From: Rhinopomastus cyanomelas | Taxonomy: Eukaryota; Chordata; Aves; Bucerotiformes; Rhinopomastidae | Direction of reading: 5' to 3' | Length of the DNA stretch: 64,000 nucleotides | Assembly (NCBI GenBank): GCA_013400115.1 | Contig: VXBP01002288.1 | Location: 300,368-364,367, forward strand | Shown: piece after piece, positions 46,446-57,241 of the stretch | Position numbering within the stretch: the stretch's first letter is position 1 | Layout of the letters: every line of letters starts with the position of its first letter | Position numbers and translations under genes: made by a program | Notes under the pieces: model-generated | The model's database searches: none | Seen by the model: the letters and a program-made list of their open reading frames with translations, nothing else | Told to the model about the DNA's origin: nothing

Positions 46446-47277
46446 TTGTCCTGGTTTGAGGGTTAAAGGCAGAACCCTCCAGAACAGATTGTTAGATCCC
46501 CCTCCCACCAATACAGGAAGGGAATATAAACAGGTTTGAAAATGTCAACAAGTAGTAATTTTATTCAAAACGAAGTAAATTCAAAAGAGGAAAGAAAATA
46601 CCAACAGGAATGCAGGGAGATGGTGTAAGGGAAGAACTATGTACAGAAGGCAATTTGGTGTAATTATGGCCTCCAGTCACCAGGGGACTCTCGCCACGGC
46701 GCGGCAGCAACAGGCGCTCGCTCCTGGCTGCTTTCCTGTCCGCACTGCGCGGGAAAGGAAGGGAGGAAAAAAAAAAATGGCGCGGGCCAGTCACGCACCC
46801 CTCTCCAGCATGCACTGGGCGCCCGGCTATCGGAACCCTGCCGGCGCCCGCCTGGCAACCGCGCACCCAAAAACCCGCAGCCCACCTTCCCCCCGCAAAA
46901 CAGAACCACACTCAGAACTAGTCCGAGACAAAACAAAACGCCCCAAAGCATGAGACAGGCCCCCACCCAATCCACCAACAACTGCCGACAAAAACTTAAC
47001 ACAGGATAGCGTGCAGGAGAAGTCAGGTGGGCTGGGCAGCAGGTAAGGGCACAGGAACTGTGGGTCCTCTCTCCTCCCCAGCCTGAACCACCGTCCCCGC
47101 CTCCCTGCTGGCTTTTTATTCCATGGTCCGCCAGGACCCTCCTACTGTGGGGTAGAGGGGAGTGGTTTGGGAGATACACAAGTTGTTCTTCTGCGTCCTA
47201 ACCCAGCACAATAGTAAGTGCTGAGCCCAACATCAATACCTTGGGGGAGGTGGGAGGAGGAGTTACCAATTGTGACA
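46446..47277 (-). mobile_element. GC-rich solo LTR inserted into CR1, minus strand
   Basis: An 832-bp block with terminal TG...CA (TGTCCTGGTTTGAGGG at the left, CAATTGTGACA at the right on the plus strand). On the minus strand it shows a TATA-like AATAAAAAGC (47111-47122), a GC-rich R region, an AATAAA signal (plus strand TTTATT, 46560-46565) and a short U5. The GC-rich middle (46680-46900) contrasts strongly with the surroundings. The LTR interrupts an old CR1. No clear target duplication. No gag, pol or env sequence alongside. The plus-strand CR1 fragment at 47391 is independent. Confidence 0.72.
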
Positions 47278-47386
47278 GTTTGTCAGGCTGAAAAATGGCT
47301 ATTTACCACTACTCACAGCAGTGAGCCATGTACAGCCTGTCAGGCAGTTCCTCAATTACCTGAAGGACCATTTCTCTAGACCATAG
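47278..47386 (-). mobile_element. Old CR1 LINE, right part after the LTR
   Basis: TTTACCACTACTCACAGCAG, GCAGTTCCTCAATTACCTGA and ATTTCTCTAGACCATAG fit, in order and spacing, the RT segment expected after 46445 when the LTR is removed. Diverged. Confidence 0.55.
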
Positions 47387-47390
47387 CTAA

Positions 47391-47575
47391 GCAGAACAGG
47401 CTGCCCAAGACAGTGGTGGAGCTACCATCTCCAGAGGTATCTAAATGATATGTGGATCTGGTGCTTAGGGACAAGATGTAGTGGTGACCTGGAAGTACGT
47501 GGTTAAAATGTTGGACTTGATCTTAAAGGTGTCTTTCAACTGAAGAGATTATGTGATTCTCTGATGAGTAGATAA
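47391..47575 (+). mobile_element. CR1 LINE 3' end, plus strand
   Basis: CAGAACAGGCTGCCCAAGAC, AGTGGTGGAGCTACCATCTC, GGACTTGATCTTAAAGGTGT and a terminal GATTATGTGATTCTCTGATG. A plus-strand CR1 of the same 3'-end type as 49800-49990 and 59310-59690. Confidence 0.9.
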
Positions 47576-48176
47576 GATTGAGATGTTTTCTACTGAGCTT
47601 TACTTCTAAATCAGCCTTTTTAAATAATGAGAAAAAAGAGAATTCTACAATTCTGCAATGAATAAGGCTATGAATTTTACTTTTTTCATTAGCAAGCAGT
47701 ACATATCTGTCTTCATTAAATTGCTACCTCATTTCATAGATGTTGATCTGCAAACAGTCACAATTTGGGAAGTTTGGAACAGCCCCTAATCAAAGCAAAA
47801 GAGATCTACACAGTTTGATGTAAAGCAAACATCAGAGTGCTTCCGCTGACTTTAGGCTACTGTCATAGTCTTTGCGGTTTTTGAAGCTGAAATCCAGACA
47901 GGAAGATGATCATACTGGATGTTATGCAGTGTAACGTCAATATACCTATACAAAAATGTCATAAGTTTTAGACAACCCACAGAAGTTAGTTTCAGATTAA
48001 AATGTAGGACGTAGAGTAAAGAAGAAAAGATAATTTGTGCTCCAGCTTTCTTCATGTTTTCACTCTTTGCAAGTGTTACTGCTCTGATCTGTCTCTTGCC
48101 TTTCTCCTGCCAAAGAGACACAGAGTGGACCCTACCATCTCCAGCATGCTTTGATAGCATTTCTGTAGGTGGATGT
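47576..48176. other. AT-rich spacer, no gene recognised
   Basis: Nothing recognised. Confidence 0.5.
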
Positions 48177-48968
48177 TGTAGTTCAGAATTTGGCTGGCTT
48201 TTTAGCTTGAGGTGTTGTAAGTTGCTATGGCAGTTTGTGATAAACAGCTTGGAGGTTCATATTCTCTGCAGCTTCAGTTCTGGCCAATCACATCTCTGCA
48301 AACAAGCATATTAGGGTAAAGAGGAAAAAAAACCTGCTTCTAGTTTCCTATTTCATGTAGTGTGCTTCTTTGTTTGAAGATAAGCATGGAGTCACTGAAA
48401 TGGGTTGACACTAGCAGCCATCTTTTTCCTTGGAGCATGGTGATGGAAGAGACACTGGGAGTTTGGAACCTCAGCAGAGGAGAAGTTTGCCTCCAAGACC
48501 ATGATGTGGTGAAACGGAAGAAGCTAGTCTTGTCTTCTGCAGCTCATGGAAGATGATGCACTGGAGCAGAAATGTGCTTGGAGAACATGGAGTATGTAAC
48601 TTATCCTTAAAAGAAATACTGGCACTGAGCAGAGGATGCACGAACTGAAATACAGACTCTGCAATTCCACAACGTAAAAAACTGTTAGATGTCTCTTCCC
48701 CATGAGGAGAGTGAGGCAGCAAGCTGAGTCCAGTTTTCTAAGTATGTGTGATTTATCTCTGTGTGTGTGATGTTGGGGTTTTTATGTTATGTAAATTAAA
48801 TATTGGTTTTGTTGCTTTCCCAAAATCAAGAGAGTCTTTGGTTTTGCCTGCAGCTTTATAAGTGATTTGAACCCTCCTTGGTTTTTTTTTGTTTCATCCC
48901 ATTAACACATTAACTAAAAGAATAGATTAGTCTCATCCCAGACCTAATTAACTTACCAACCAACAACA
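48177..48968 (+). mobile_element. LTR-like repeat, long copy
   Basis: It shares colinear blocks with 57242-57475: TGTAGTTCAGAATTTGGCTG versus TGTAATTTCAATTTGAGCAG, GTTGCTATGGCAGTTTGTGA versus GTTGCTATGGCAATTTGTGA, and a later CAGCCATCTT / CAACCATCTT block. The long copy has an ATTAAA poly(A)-like signal at 48795-48800 and a plausible CA end near 48965-48968. It begins with TG. Two copies prove it is an interspersed repeat; that it is an LTR is inferred from the TG start, poly(A) signal and length. Confidence 0.5.
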
Positions 48969-49204
48969 GTGCAACATCAGATCCTGTAGGAGCTCCATAT
49001 TCTTTGTCTCCCTGGATGATTTCAGACTTAAGTGATTCATCTACTCCACACCATGGGGAAACTTATTGGACTGTGTGGAAAGGGAACAGATACACCTGTC
49101 ATTTCAGCAGTGCCCTTTGCCTGTTAAGATCATTAATCTCCAATGACAGTGAGTCATACTCCTGAGTATGGCAGATGATCATAGAGCTGAAACACTTTAT
49201 ATGA
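48969..49204. other. Spacer, no gene recognised
   Basis: Nothing recognised. Confidence 0.5.
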
Positions 49205-49550
49205 GATGCCCATAGCTGGGAGAGTTGGAGTTGCTGAACCTAGAGAACAGAAGGCTCCACAGAGATATTATTGTGGCCTTTTAGTATCTGAAGGGAGCCT
49301 CCAAGAAAGATGGAGAAGAACTTTTTAAAGGAGCTTGTAGTGATAAGACAAAGGTTAATGACTTCAAATTGGGGCAGATTTACATTAGAAATTAGGAGGA
49401 AGTTCCTCACTATGAGGGTGGTAAGACACTTGAGCAAGTTGTCCAGGGGTGCTGTGGACACAACATGCCTGGATGTGTTCAAAGCCAGGTTGAATGGGCA
49501 TTTGAGCCACCTGATCTTGTGAGAAGTCAAGTAGCCATGTGAAACACAGT
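49205..49550 (+). mobile_element. CR1 LINE ORF2 C-terminus, plus strand
   Basis: GTTGGAGTTGCTGAACCTAG, GGCTCCACAGAGATATTATT and the frame 49310-49522 with LTSNWGRFTLEIRRKF-like, VVRHLSKLSRGAVDTTCLDV and FKARLNGHLSHLI. The 3'UTR starts but no octamer tail is visible, so the copy is 3'-truncated or its tail has eroded. Confidence 0.82.
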
Positions 49551-49799
49551 GTATGGCAGGTTTGTTTCTCCAATACAGTTAATGATATCTAGAGCAGCCA
49601 GACCCAAAAGTCACTGAAATTAGCTGTAAAATGCAGTCAACATGTTATGAATTTTGGATACCTTAAGAACGAATTTGCAGCACTGGAGAATAAGTAATTG
49701 CATGAAGTGGATAAGTGACCATTCTCTTCAAATTTTCTTTCACCACAATTGTATTATACAACAGTGAAAGTGGGAACAGGCTGTAGAAAATGTGCCTCT

Positions 49800-49990
49800 A
49801 GTTTATCAAACATTGGAATAGGCTGCCCAAGATGGTGGCGGAGTCATCATTCCTGCAGATATTTAAAAGGCATATAGATGTGGTGCTGAAGGACATTGAT
49901 TAGGGGAGACCTGACAGTCGTGGGTTGAAAGTTGGTCATGATGACCTTAAAGGTATCTTTCAACCAAAGATATTTTACAATTCTCTGAGT
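49800..49990 (+). mobile_element. CR1 LINE 3' end, plus strand
   Basis: GGAATAGGCTGCCCAAGATG, GGAGACCTGACAGTCGTGGG, GATGACCTTAAAGGTATCTT and a degraded tail TTTTACAATTCTCTGAG. Same 3'-end type as 47391-47575. Confidence 0.9.
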
Positions 49991-50091
49991 AGAAGGCTGA
50001 AAAGCCAAATAAGAGTAGGAAAGGGTGAAAACAGTCAGATTTCATAATGTCAGTCTTGGACAGTACTCTTCATCTTAATCTTTTCTACCAA

Positions 50092-50282
50092 TTCACAGAA
50101 TCACAGAATCACAGAATGTTACAGGTTGGAAGGGACCAAAAAAAAAAAGATCATCTAAGTCCAACACCCCCTGCTGGAGCAGGGTAAACCTACAGTGCTG
50201 TCTCAAGATGTCCTACACGGGGCTTGAACCCATGACCCCAGGAATTCAGAGTCCCATGCTCTACCAACTGAGCCAACCAGGT
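50092..50282 (-). mobile_element. SINE-like composite: tRNA-derived head, CR1-derived tail
   Basis: On the minus strand a tRNA-like head (50282-50210) runs straight into about 118 bp of CR1 3' sequence (50209-50092) ending in three octamers. The head resembles tRNA-Lys. The Pol III A box TGGCTCAGTTGG (plus 50264-50275) and B box GGTTCAAGCC (plus 50221-50230) match consensus. The anticodon-loop equivalent is CTCTGAA (anticodon CTG, plus 50247-50249). The acceptor stem is degenerate, so this is not a functional tRNA gene. The tail carries CCTTCCAACCTGTAACATTC and an 11-T run (plus A-run 50138-50148) that would terminate Pol III early. tRNA head plus LINE tail is the architecture of CR1-mobilised SINEs. 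A single copy is seen here, and a chance chimera is possible. Confidence 0.65.
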
Positions 50283-50546
50283 TCCCTCTGGTTCTAATTA
50301 ATTAATTAATTCTAGTTAATTCTAATCTAACACGTGTATGCGTTAATGAGAGTCTGTCCATTGGGTTTTATGGTTTTGATTTCAGATCCTTGTATGTCTA
50401 AGGATCATACATGATATGGTAGGAAAAAAGGCAAAAGAAATTTTTGAAACCGCATTATCCTAGCAAGATGTTTGCCAGGATAATTTTGGTTTCCAGATGT
50501 CATATCTGCACCTTCACAGATTATTTTTCTTCCATGTTTGTCACAG
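50283..50546. other. Spacer with an AATT repeat
   Basis: TAATTAATTAATTAATT at about 50296 follows the SINE-like element. No gene recognised. Confidence 0.6.
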
Positions 50547-50976
50547 TGTGTTAGTTTTGGATGAGAAAGATTTAATTTTCCACAGTAGCTGGCATGGGTT
50601 TATGCTTTGGATGCTTTCATTGTTCCTGTGCTTAGACAGAGTAAAGGTCTTTTCTGCATCTCACTTCACCAGAGAGTAAGTTGTGGCTTGGGAAGCTGGA
50701 AGGAGACAGAGCAAGGACAGATGACTCCAACTATCCAAAGGCATACACCGTAGAATATGATGTTGTGCTCTGCATGCAAAAATACAGGAAAAGAAGGAGG
50801 AAGGGAAGAAGTTCACAGTTTTGGTATTTGTCTTCCCAGTTAAGTCTTGGCTTTCCTGGAGGTGCCTGAACACTGGCCTGCTGATGGGAAGTAGTGAATT
50901 AACTCTTTGCTTTGCTTGTGTATGAAGGTTTTGCTTTACTTACTTAACTCTCTTTATTGCAACTCATGAGTTTCAC
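50547..50976 (+). mobile_element. ERVL-like solo LTR, 5' part (split by CR1)
   Basis: It starts TGTGTTAGTTTTGGATGAG, equivalent to the avian ERVL LTR start, then TTTAATTTTCCACAGTAGCT, GGAAGCTGGAAGGAGACAGA, TGACTCCAACTATCCAAAGG (U3), TTTGTCTTCCCAGTTAAG, CCTGCTGATGGGAAGTAGTG and ACTCTCTTTATTGCAACTCA (R/U5). It is cut at 50976 by a CR1 and resumes at 52974. Together the parts total about 525 bp. Flanking CACAG (50542-50546) and CATAG (53069-53073) are a probable 5-bp target duplication with one substitution. There is no internal retroviral sequence. Confidence 0.78.
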
Positions 50977-52973
50977 ACAATCACAGAATTACTCTGGTTG
51001 GAAAAGACCCTTATGATCATTGACTCCAACCATCCACCCTACCTCACAAGTTCACCCCTCAAAACCTCTCCCAAATAATCTTTAAACACATCCAGGGATG
51101 GTGACTCAATCAACTCCCTGGGAAACACATTCCAGTGCTTGACCACCCTTTCTGTGAAAAAATTCTTTCTAATATCTAGTCTAAACCTACCCTGTTGTAA
51201 CTTGAACCTATTCCCTCTTGTTCTGTCACTAGTTGCTTGAAAAAAGAGACCAGCAGCAACCTCTCCACAATGTCCTTTCATGTAGTTGCAGACAGTGATG
51301 AGGTCTCCTTTCAGCCTCCTTTTCTTCAAACTAAAGAGCCCCAGCTCCTTCCGTCACACACCATTCACTAGCTTAGTTGCCCTCCTCTGCACCTGCTCCA
51401 GCACCTCCACATCTTTCCTGTACTGAGGTTCCCACAACTGGACACAAAACTCAAGATGTGGCCTCACCAGTGCCAAATATAGGGGGAAGATAACCTCCCC
51501 ACTCCTGCTGGTTACAATACTTCACAAGCCACCACTTGTGAAGGGCTGCCAGTTGAATTTAACTCCATTAACCACCACTCTTTGGGCCCATCCATTCAAC
51601 CACTGTTTTATCCAGCAGATGTGTGTTCATCCAAGTCACGAACAGCCATCTTATCAAGGAGAATTCCATGGGGAACATTGTCAAAGGTTTTTTGAAAGTC
51701 CAGGTAAACAATATCCACAGCCTTTCTCTTGTCCAACAATCAGGTCATTCTGTCATAGCAGGAGATCAGGTTTGTCAGGCAGGACCTGCCTTTAATAAAC
51801 CCATGTTGACTGGGCCTGATCCCCTAGTTGTCCTGTATGTGAAGTGAGATGGCACTTGCAATGATGTGTTCCATTACCTTCCCTAGTACTGAGGTCAGAC
51901 TGACAGGTCTATAGTTTCCTGGATCCTCCTTTCTGCCCTTCTTACAGATGGGTGTTACACTGCCACCTTCCAGTCCATTGGGACCTCCCCAGCTAGCCAG
52001 GATTTTGAGTAAAAAATGGTAAGTGGCTTAGTGAGCACATCTGCCAACTCTTTCAGCACCCTAGGGTGCAACCCATCTGGCCCCACAGCCTTTTTTATGT
52101 CTAAGTGGTGTAGCAGGTTGCTGACCACTTCCTTTTCAACTGTGATGACCTCATTCTGTTCTCCCTCTCTGTCTCCCAGCTCATGACGTACTTTGTCCAG
52201 GGAACACCTAATTCTACTGCTAAAGACTGAGGCAAAGTAGGCACCGAGCACCTCAGCGTTTTCCGTGTCATCCTTTACTACATTTCTTCTGCATCTAAAA
52301 TAGGATGGAGATTGTTCTTAGTCCTCCTTTTGTTATTAATATATCTATAGACATATGTTTTAATTATCCTTAACAGCTGCAGCTAAGTTGAGCTCTAGCT
52401 GCTCTTTGGCTCTCCTGATTTTCTTTCTGCAGAGTTGACTACATCCTTAAAGTCTTCATGAGAGCTCTGCCCCCTCTTCCAGAGGTCACAGACTCTTTTT
52501 TTGTTCTTGAGGTGGAGCCGAAGATCCCTACTTAGCCAAGCTGGTCTCCTTCCCAACCTACTCGTCTTTCATCTCATGGGGACAGTGTGCTCCTGTGCCC
52601 TTAAGACTTCCCTCTCGAAGTATGTCCAGTCTTCTTGGACTCCTACATCTTTTAGGGCAGCTTCCCCGGGGAGTTTGTCAATCAGTCTCCTGAACAGGCC
52701 AAAGTTTGCCCTCTGGAAGCCTAAGGTAATGGTTTAACTAGTTTCTCTCCTTTTTTTTCTGAGGATTGCAACTCAGTTAACTAATGATCACTGTGCCCCA
52801 GATAACCTCCAACCTTTACTTCTCCAACAAGATTTTCCTTGTTCACAATAAGCAGATCCAAAAGGGCATCTTCCTTGGTTGATTCCCTCTCCAGTTGTGT
52901 CAGGAAGTTATCTTCCACACACTCTAGGAACCTCCAGGACTGTTATCTCTTTGCTGTGTTATATTTCCAGCAG
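50977..52973 (-). mobile_element. CR1 LINE, 2 kb, inserted into the ERVL-like LTR
   Basis: A minus-strand CR1, 5'-truncated in the endonuclease domain and ending in the TTACTCTGGTTGGAAAAGAC 3'-end type (as at 34069). Frame 51329-51039 covers the ORF2 C-terminus. The RT N-terminal region is in frame 52251-51955: LGAYFASVFSSRIRCSL, LHHLDIKKAVGPDGLHPRVL and KELADVLTKPLTIFY. The RT palm with the FADD box is missing: near 51535 the sequence jumps from the ORF2 C-terminal side to the segment before it, an internal deletion of a few hundred bases relative to 34069-35200. TCAC at 50973-50976 and 52976-52979 is a possible 4-bp target duplication. Confidence 0.9.
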
Positions 52974-53068
52974 ACTCACTTTTACTCTTCTGATTTTCTC
53001 CCACATACCAATTCTAGGGGTTAGTGAGTGTGTGGAGCTTAGCTCTTGGTTGGGGTTAAACCACGACA
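52974..53068 (+). mobile_element. ERVL-like solo LTR, 3' part
   Basis: ACTCACTTTTACTCTTCTGA continues the U5 exactly where 50976 breaks off. It runs through GTGAGTGTGTGGAGCTTAG and ends GGGTTAAACCACGACA, the canonical avian ERVL-type terminus. Confidence 0.78.
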
Positions 53069-56000
53069 CATAGTTCCATTTTAAAGCTCTTTAGGCAACT
53101 GGAATTATAGTGTGGGCAACAGCAAAAGAATATATTATTGTATTGCAATGTTATTCTTACATCCAATATTCTATTAAGAGAAAACTTTTTGATTCTTGCA
53201 AATTTTGAGGATTAATAAAGTTTTAGCTCATCACCTGCACCATTAGCGTTACACACTATGAAAAACTTCTTCATTTTCTACTGAATATAGAACAAAGTTA
53301 TTTAAAGGGAATTTTTCTTTCTGATATCACATAATCCTATTTAGGAGATTTAAATCTGTAGTTCTAAGAATTTCCACTTCCATGATTCACAAACAGATTG
53401 ACTACAGCATAACTAATAATTACTGTCTTTCTATAAAATTGTTCTACATGAAACATTATTGCTTAAAAATATTTCTAGGAGGCTCAGGAAAAAGCTGGAA
53501 ATGTGTAACTCCTTGTTTCCATGAAGACAAATTGCATTTTAAAATTCTCCTAATGAAGCAGCATTCATCAGCCCTCCTCCATCTATCTTTTCAAAATGAG
53601 TTTCAGTGCACTGATAAGATTAATGCCTCTGAACTTTCCAACACTTTTTGAGTCGTTATAGTAGTACCCCAGTGAGATAATTAAAGCAATATGGTTACAA
53701 CTGAGTCCAGACAGATTTTTACATGCTATGGTATTTATCACTTCTGCATTTTTATTATAGGTTAGTAAAAATAAAATAAAGCAATTTTGCATCTAATTGG
53801 TACTTTGAATCACTTTTCAATATGTAAGAACTTTCCGTGAGCAGAAAGAGTAGAACAAGGATCACTGATGTTCGAGTTCTTCAAAGTTCATGTGTGAGTT
53901 TGATTATGCAAGTGCAAGTGTGTAGGAATACATGCATCCACTTTTAAAAAGTGCTTGGGGAGTTTACATGCCTCTATTTGGAAACAGAATTTTCATGAGG
54001 TGCGTCTCCTGCTTCCTACTGCAGAATCCACAATCAGTATCATTTGGATACTGACTGCCTTGTCACATAAATCCCTGATTATATGGCCTCAGAGACTCAA
54101 GCTCCCAGAGTTTCCACTAAGAGTAGAAAAGGAAAATGATTATGTGTTTCAGCTGTTAAGAGCTGGAATGCACTCACACATCCTGTCTAGTGTCTCATTC
54201 CACATGTTTTCCCATGAAGGCATGAGACTGATGCAGCACAAGGAGCTGTATCAAACTTAGTAAACATGTAAGAATCCAGTAAATGTGCTTACCATAAATA
54301 ATCTTATTAAAATAACTTGCAAAGAAGAATATAATTTTAGATTTATATTCTGACATGCATGAGGTTTCTAATCAGAAACTAAAACAGAACAAGACATCAG
54401 AAATAAACCAATACAAGTCATGTAATTTATCTGAAAATTGAAACCAAATGTAACCAAGATCATACTTCATAGATAGGATGTTTACAAGAAAACACCTGTA
54501 GTAAATATTTTAAATCAAAATGTTTTGCAGAAGGTATTTGGCAAATAGTTTTAAATAATACACATAGCTGAGAAAATCTGTTTAGAATCCCTGGTCATGT
54601 CAAAAATTAGAGAACAAAAACCAAAAGTATGTGTAGACAAATACTGAGTCAAAATCTTCATGTTACATGATTCATACATGAAACTACTCCAAATGCTGTT
54701 AGCAATTCCATGATGGTCAATCATGGAATTCTTTAAGACATTATAAAAATTCAAGGTAACATGAAAGAAAGCAGCTAAGTAAAATCAAAATCAAGACTTT
54801 GGGTTTTAACATGTATGTGTATATATNACACATACATAAATGATTTAGGATTCCAGCACAATGCGCCAGGGCTATTAGTGACATATTATTGGATGGCTTC
54901 TTATCTATAACTTGTCTCATTGGAAGCAACAGATGATATGCCTGTTATTTCAAGGAAGCATTCACTTTTCACAAAATACTGACACTGTCCACTTGTGGTT
55001 TTTTTAGAAGCAGCTTAAATTCAATTATTTTCTCATGAAAAAACTAAAAATCAGGAATATTTTCATACAACAATGACAGGGATAACCCTTTATATAGCTT
55101 TAAGAATGTAAAAAGACTTCTTTTAATACCTGTATTGCTACAGAAGACAAAAGCCCAAATTCACATTTCTCATATTCTTATTTTTGTGTAACAACTCCAG
55201 ACAGACAGTGAAAAGTAATGGAATGTCATTATCTTGTATTTATATTAGTAGAGTTGTTAATGGACCCAAAAGTAACCATAACACATACTGGACAAACTCA
55301 GACTCCCTTCCAAAAATACTTAGGTATACGTATATATATAAAAGATACCAGTGAATGTGAGATGTGACATTAATGTCTTTCCATTAGGAGTATCTTTAAT
55401 AGCTTTTCCAAACTTTTTTATAGACAGAAATATTGCTACTGTCATTTTTGGAAGCAGCATTGGTTTGTCTCATATAGAAACACCAGTGATAGAGAAGAAC
55501 CATTTTTCTTAAAATTATAAGAATAATTCATTAGTACTATGATTTTGCTTCAGGCTTCCCGTCAGAAGAATGTTCAACAAAATGCATTGTCCTAAGTGAA
55601 TCCTTTCAAACACTCCATGTGGTATGTAGGAATCTCCATTCTTTTACATCTTTGCCTATGAGAAGGGGATTAGTGTTTTGCTGATAGTTCATCATGTTGC
55701 TAGTTAACATTGTCCCAGAAGTAATGAACTAACTACATAGCAAGGAAACACCCAAGAGTCCACTCCCACCCTGGTTATTGCTTCTTACCTGTAAAATATA
55801 AGAGATATGAACATGCCCCTGTCTAGACTCAGGAAGTTTAAAAAAAAAAGCTGGAGAAACACTATTTTTTTTCTTTAAAACTGTAATTTGTCAATGTGTG
55901 AAGTTCTGAATATCTAAGATATTTTTCTCAAATGTTTTAAGTTTGTATGTTGAGGATTTGCCATTTGATAGCAGAAGTGGAATTCATCTCACTTAATACT

Positions 56001-57136
56001 ATGTCTCTATTGCAAACCTCTGTACACCAAAGTTCTCCAGATATTGTTGCCTGGGGAGAGAAATAGGCACTGCTAAATTATAAGTTGTATACTCTTCCTT
56101 CATATGTCTAAAATAGATGAAGACAAATTGCTGCCTAGAAATACCCATTTCTCTCTGCTGGTAATCAAATTAGTCTGAACTGGCTGGTTCAAATACAGAT
56201 GTCTAACACTGTGGTCACGAGTCTTATCTTCAATGACTGAGTTATTAAGGGATGATGAAAGTGAAAAGGATTCTCAGCATCTGACAAAACTTTACTAGAT
56301 TTTTCTGGATATTAGCGATCTCTAAAGATATTGAGCTTCTATTTTCCTTGCCATTTTCACTATTGTTATCTTTATAGACCTATTGAAATAATGAGCAGAG
56401 AAGTGAACAGAAAGTACACAGTAAGTGGTATGAGCATCTGCAAACTAGCAAAATCAAGCTAATGCAGACAAAAAGGTAGGATCTCAAACTATACAGAAGA
56501 CCAATAAATTTGTTAATGAGTGTTTTGGGTCTATGTGGACTGATCTGTCAAAAGCAAATGTAAAACAGGAAAGCCATTTAGGATGAAATAGTATCATGGG
56601 AGTTCTAAAAACAAAGCTTTAATATCACCAGGAAGCTACTTATAACACAATGCTTAAACATACTCAAACCTAATACTCCAAATAATCAGATTATCTTGGG
56701 ATATTTGATATATCATAATCATAATACAAACCGTCTATAACTTTAATAATTAATCTTAGAGATTGCCAAATAATAGGGTTGTGTAGCAATATTTTAAAAT
56801 AATACACAGAAGAGATACAGAAGGCAAAGTATGCACAAATAGAGAAAAAATAGAAGGACAAAGATAAAGTGTAAGTACCATAACATTATCATAATAATCC
56901 CATCATAATATATACCATAGAATCACTAAGAAGACAAGAGAGTTGAAAAAGCAGAGCAATAAACCCGCTGATTCACAATTGGTATCATGCAGAAAGAAGC
57001 AAAAGCAAATGTAGATGACAAAAATAAACAGAAAAGCAATGAAAGGAAAGCAGCTTTGAATGCATAAAATTATCTGTAAAATGAATTACTGTATTGCACA
57101 GTACAAAACCAGTAATCCATTTGAAATAAGTGATAA
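53069..57136. other. AT-rich unique sequence, no gene recognised
   Basis: 4 kb without a recognised repeat. A 101-codon frame (plus 53955-54260) lacks a domain. A 10-bp perfect inverted repeat with an ambiguous base in its loop is listed separately. Confidence 0.5.
54811..54837. repeat. 10-bp inverted repeat with an N in the loop
   Basis: ATGTATGTGT (54811-54820) and ACACATACAT (54828-54837) are perfect reverse complements around ATATATN. The ambiguous base is at 54827. Short AT-rich hairpins of this kind can disturb sequencing or be polymorphic. Confidence 0.9.
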
Positions 57137-57240
57137 AATCATAGGTTCATTTAAGTTGGAAAAGATCCTCATGACCATCAAGCCCAAGCATTACCACAGC
57201 ACTGCTAAGTCCACCACTAAACCATGGCTCTGAATACGTA
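57137..57240 (-). mobile_element. CR1 LINE 3'-end fragment
   Basis: AAATCATAGGTTCATTTAAG, TTGGAAAAGATCCTCATGAC and CATCAAGCCCAAGCATTACC, then CCACCACTAAACCATGGCTC: a diverged CR1 3'UTR of the type at 39017. It abuts the LTR-like repeat at 57242. Confidence 0.8.
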
Positions 57241-57241
57241 T

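Noticed and set aside
46664..47179. 171-codon minus-strand frame in the GC-rich block
   Set aside because: It lies entirely inside a solo LTR; GC-rich sequence has few stops, and LTRs are noncoding.
50210..50282. Functional tRNA gene on the minus strand
   Set aside because: A and B boxes and the T arm are good, but the acceptor stem does not pair, the anticodon stem has a mismatch, and the sequence runs into a CR1 tail. Treated as a tRNA-derived repeat head.
44965..53068. Provirus with internal retroviral genes between the LTRs
   Set aside because: No gag, pol or env sequence is seen between LTRs; the LTRs differ in family or orientation and are best read as solo LTRs.
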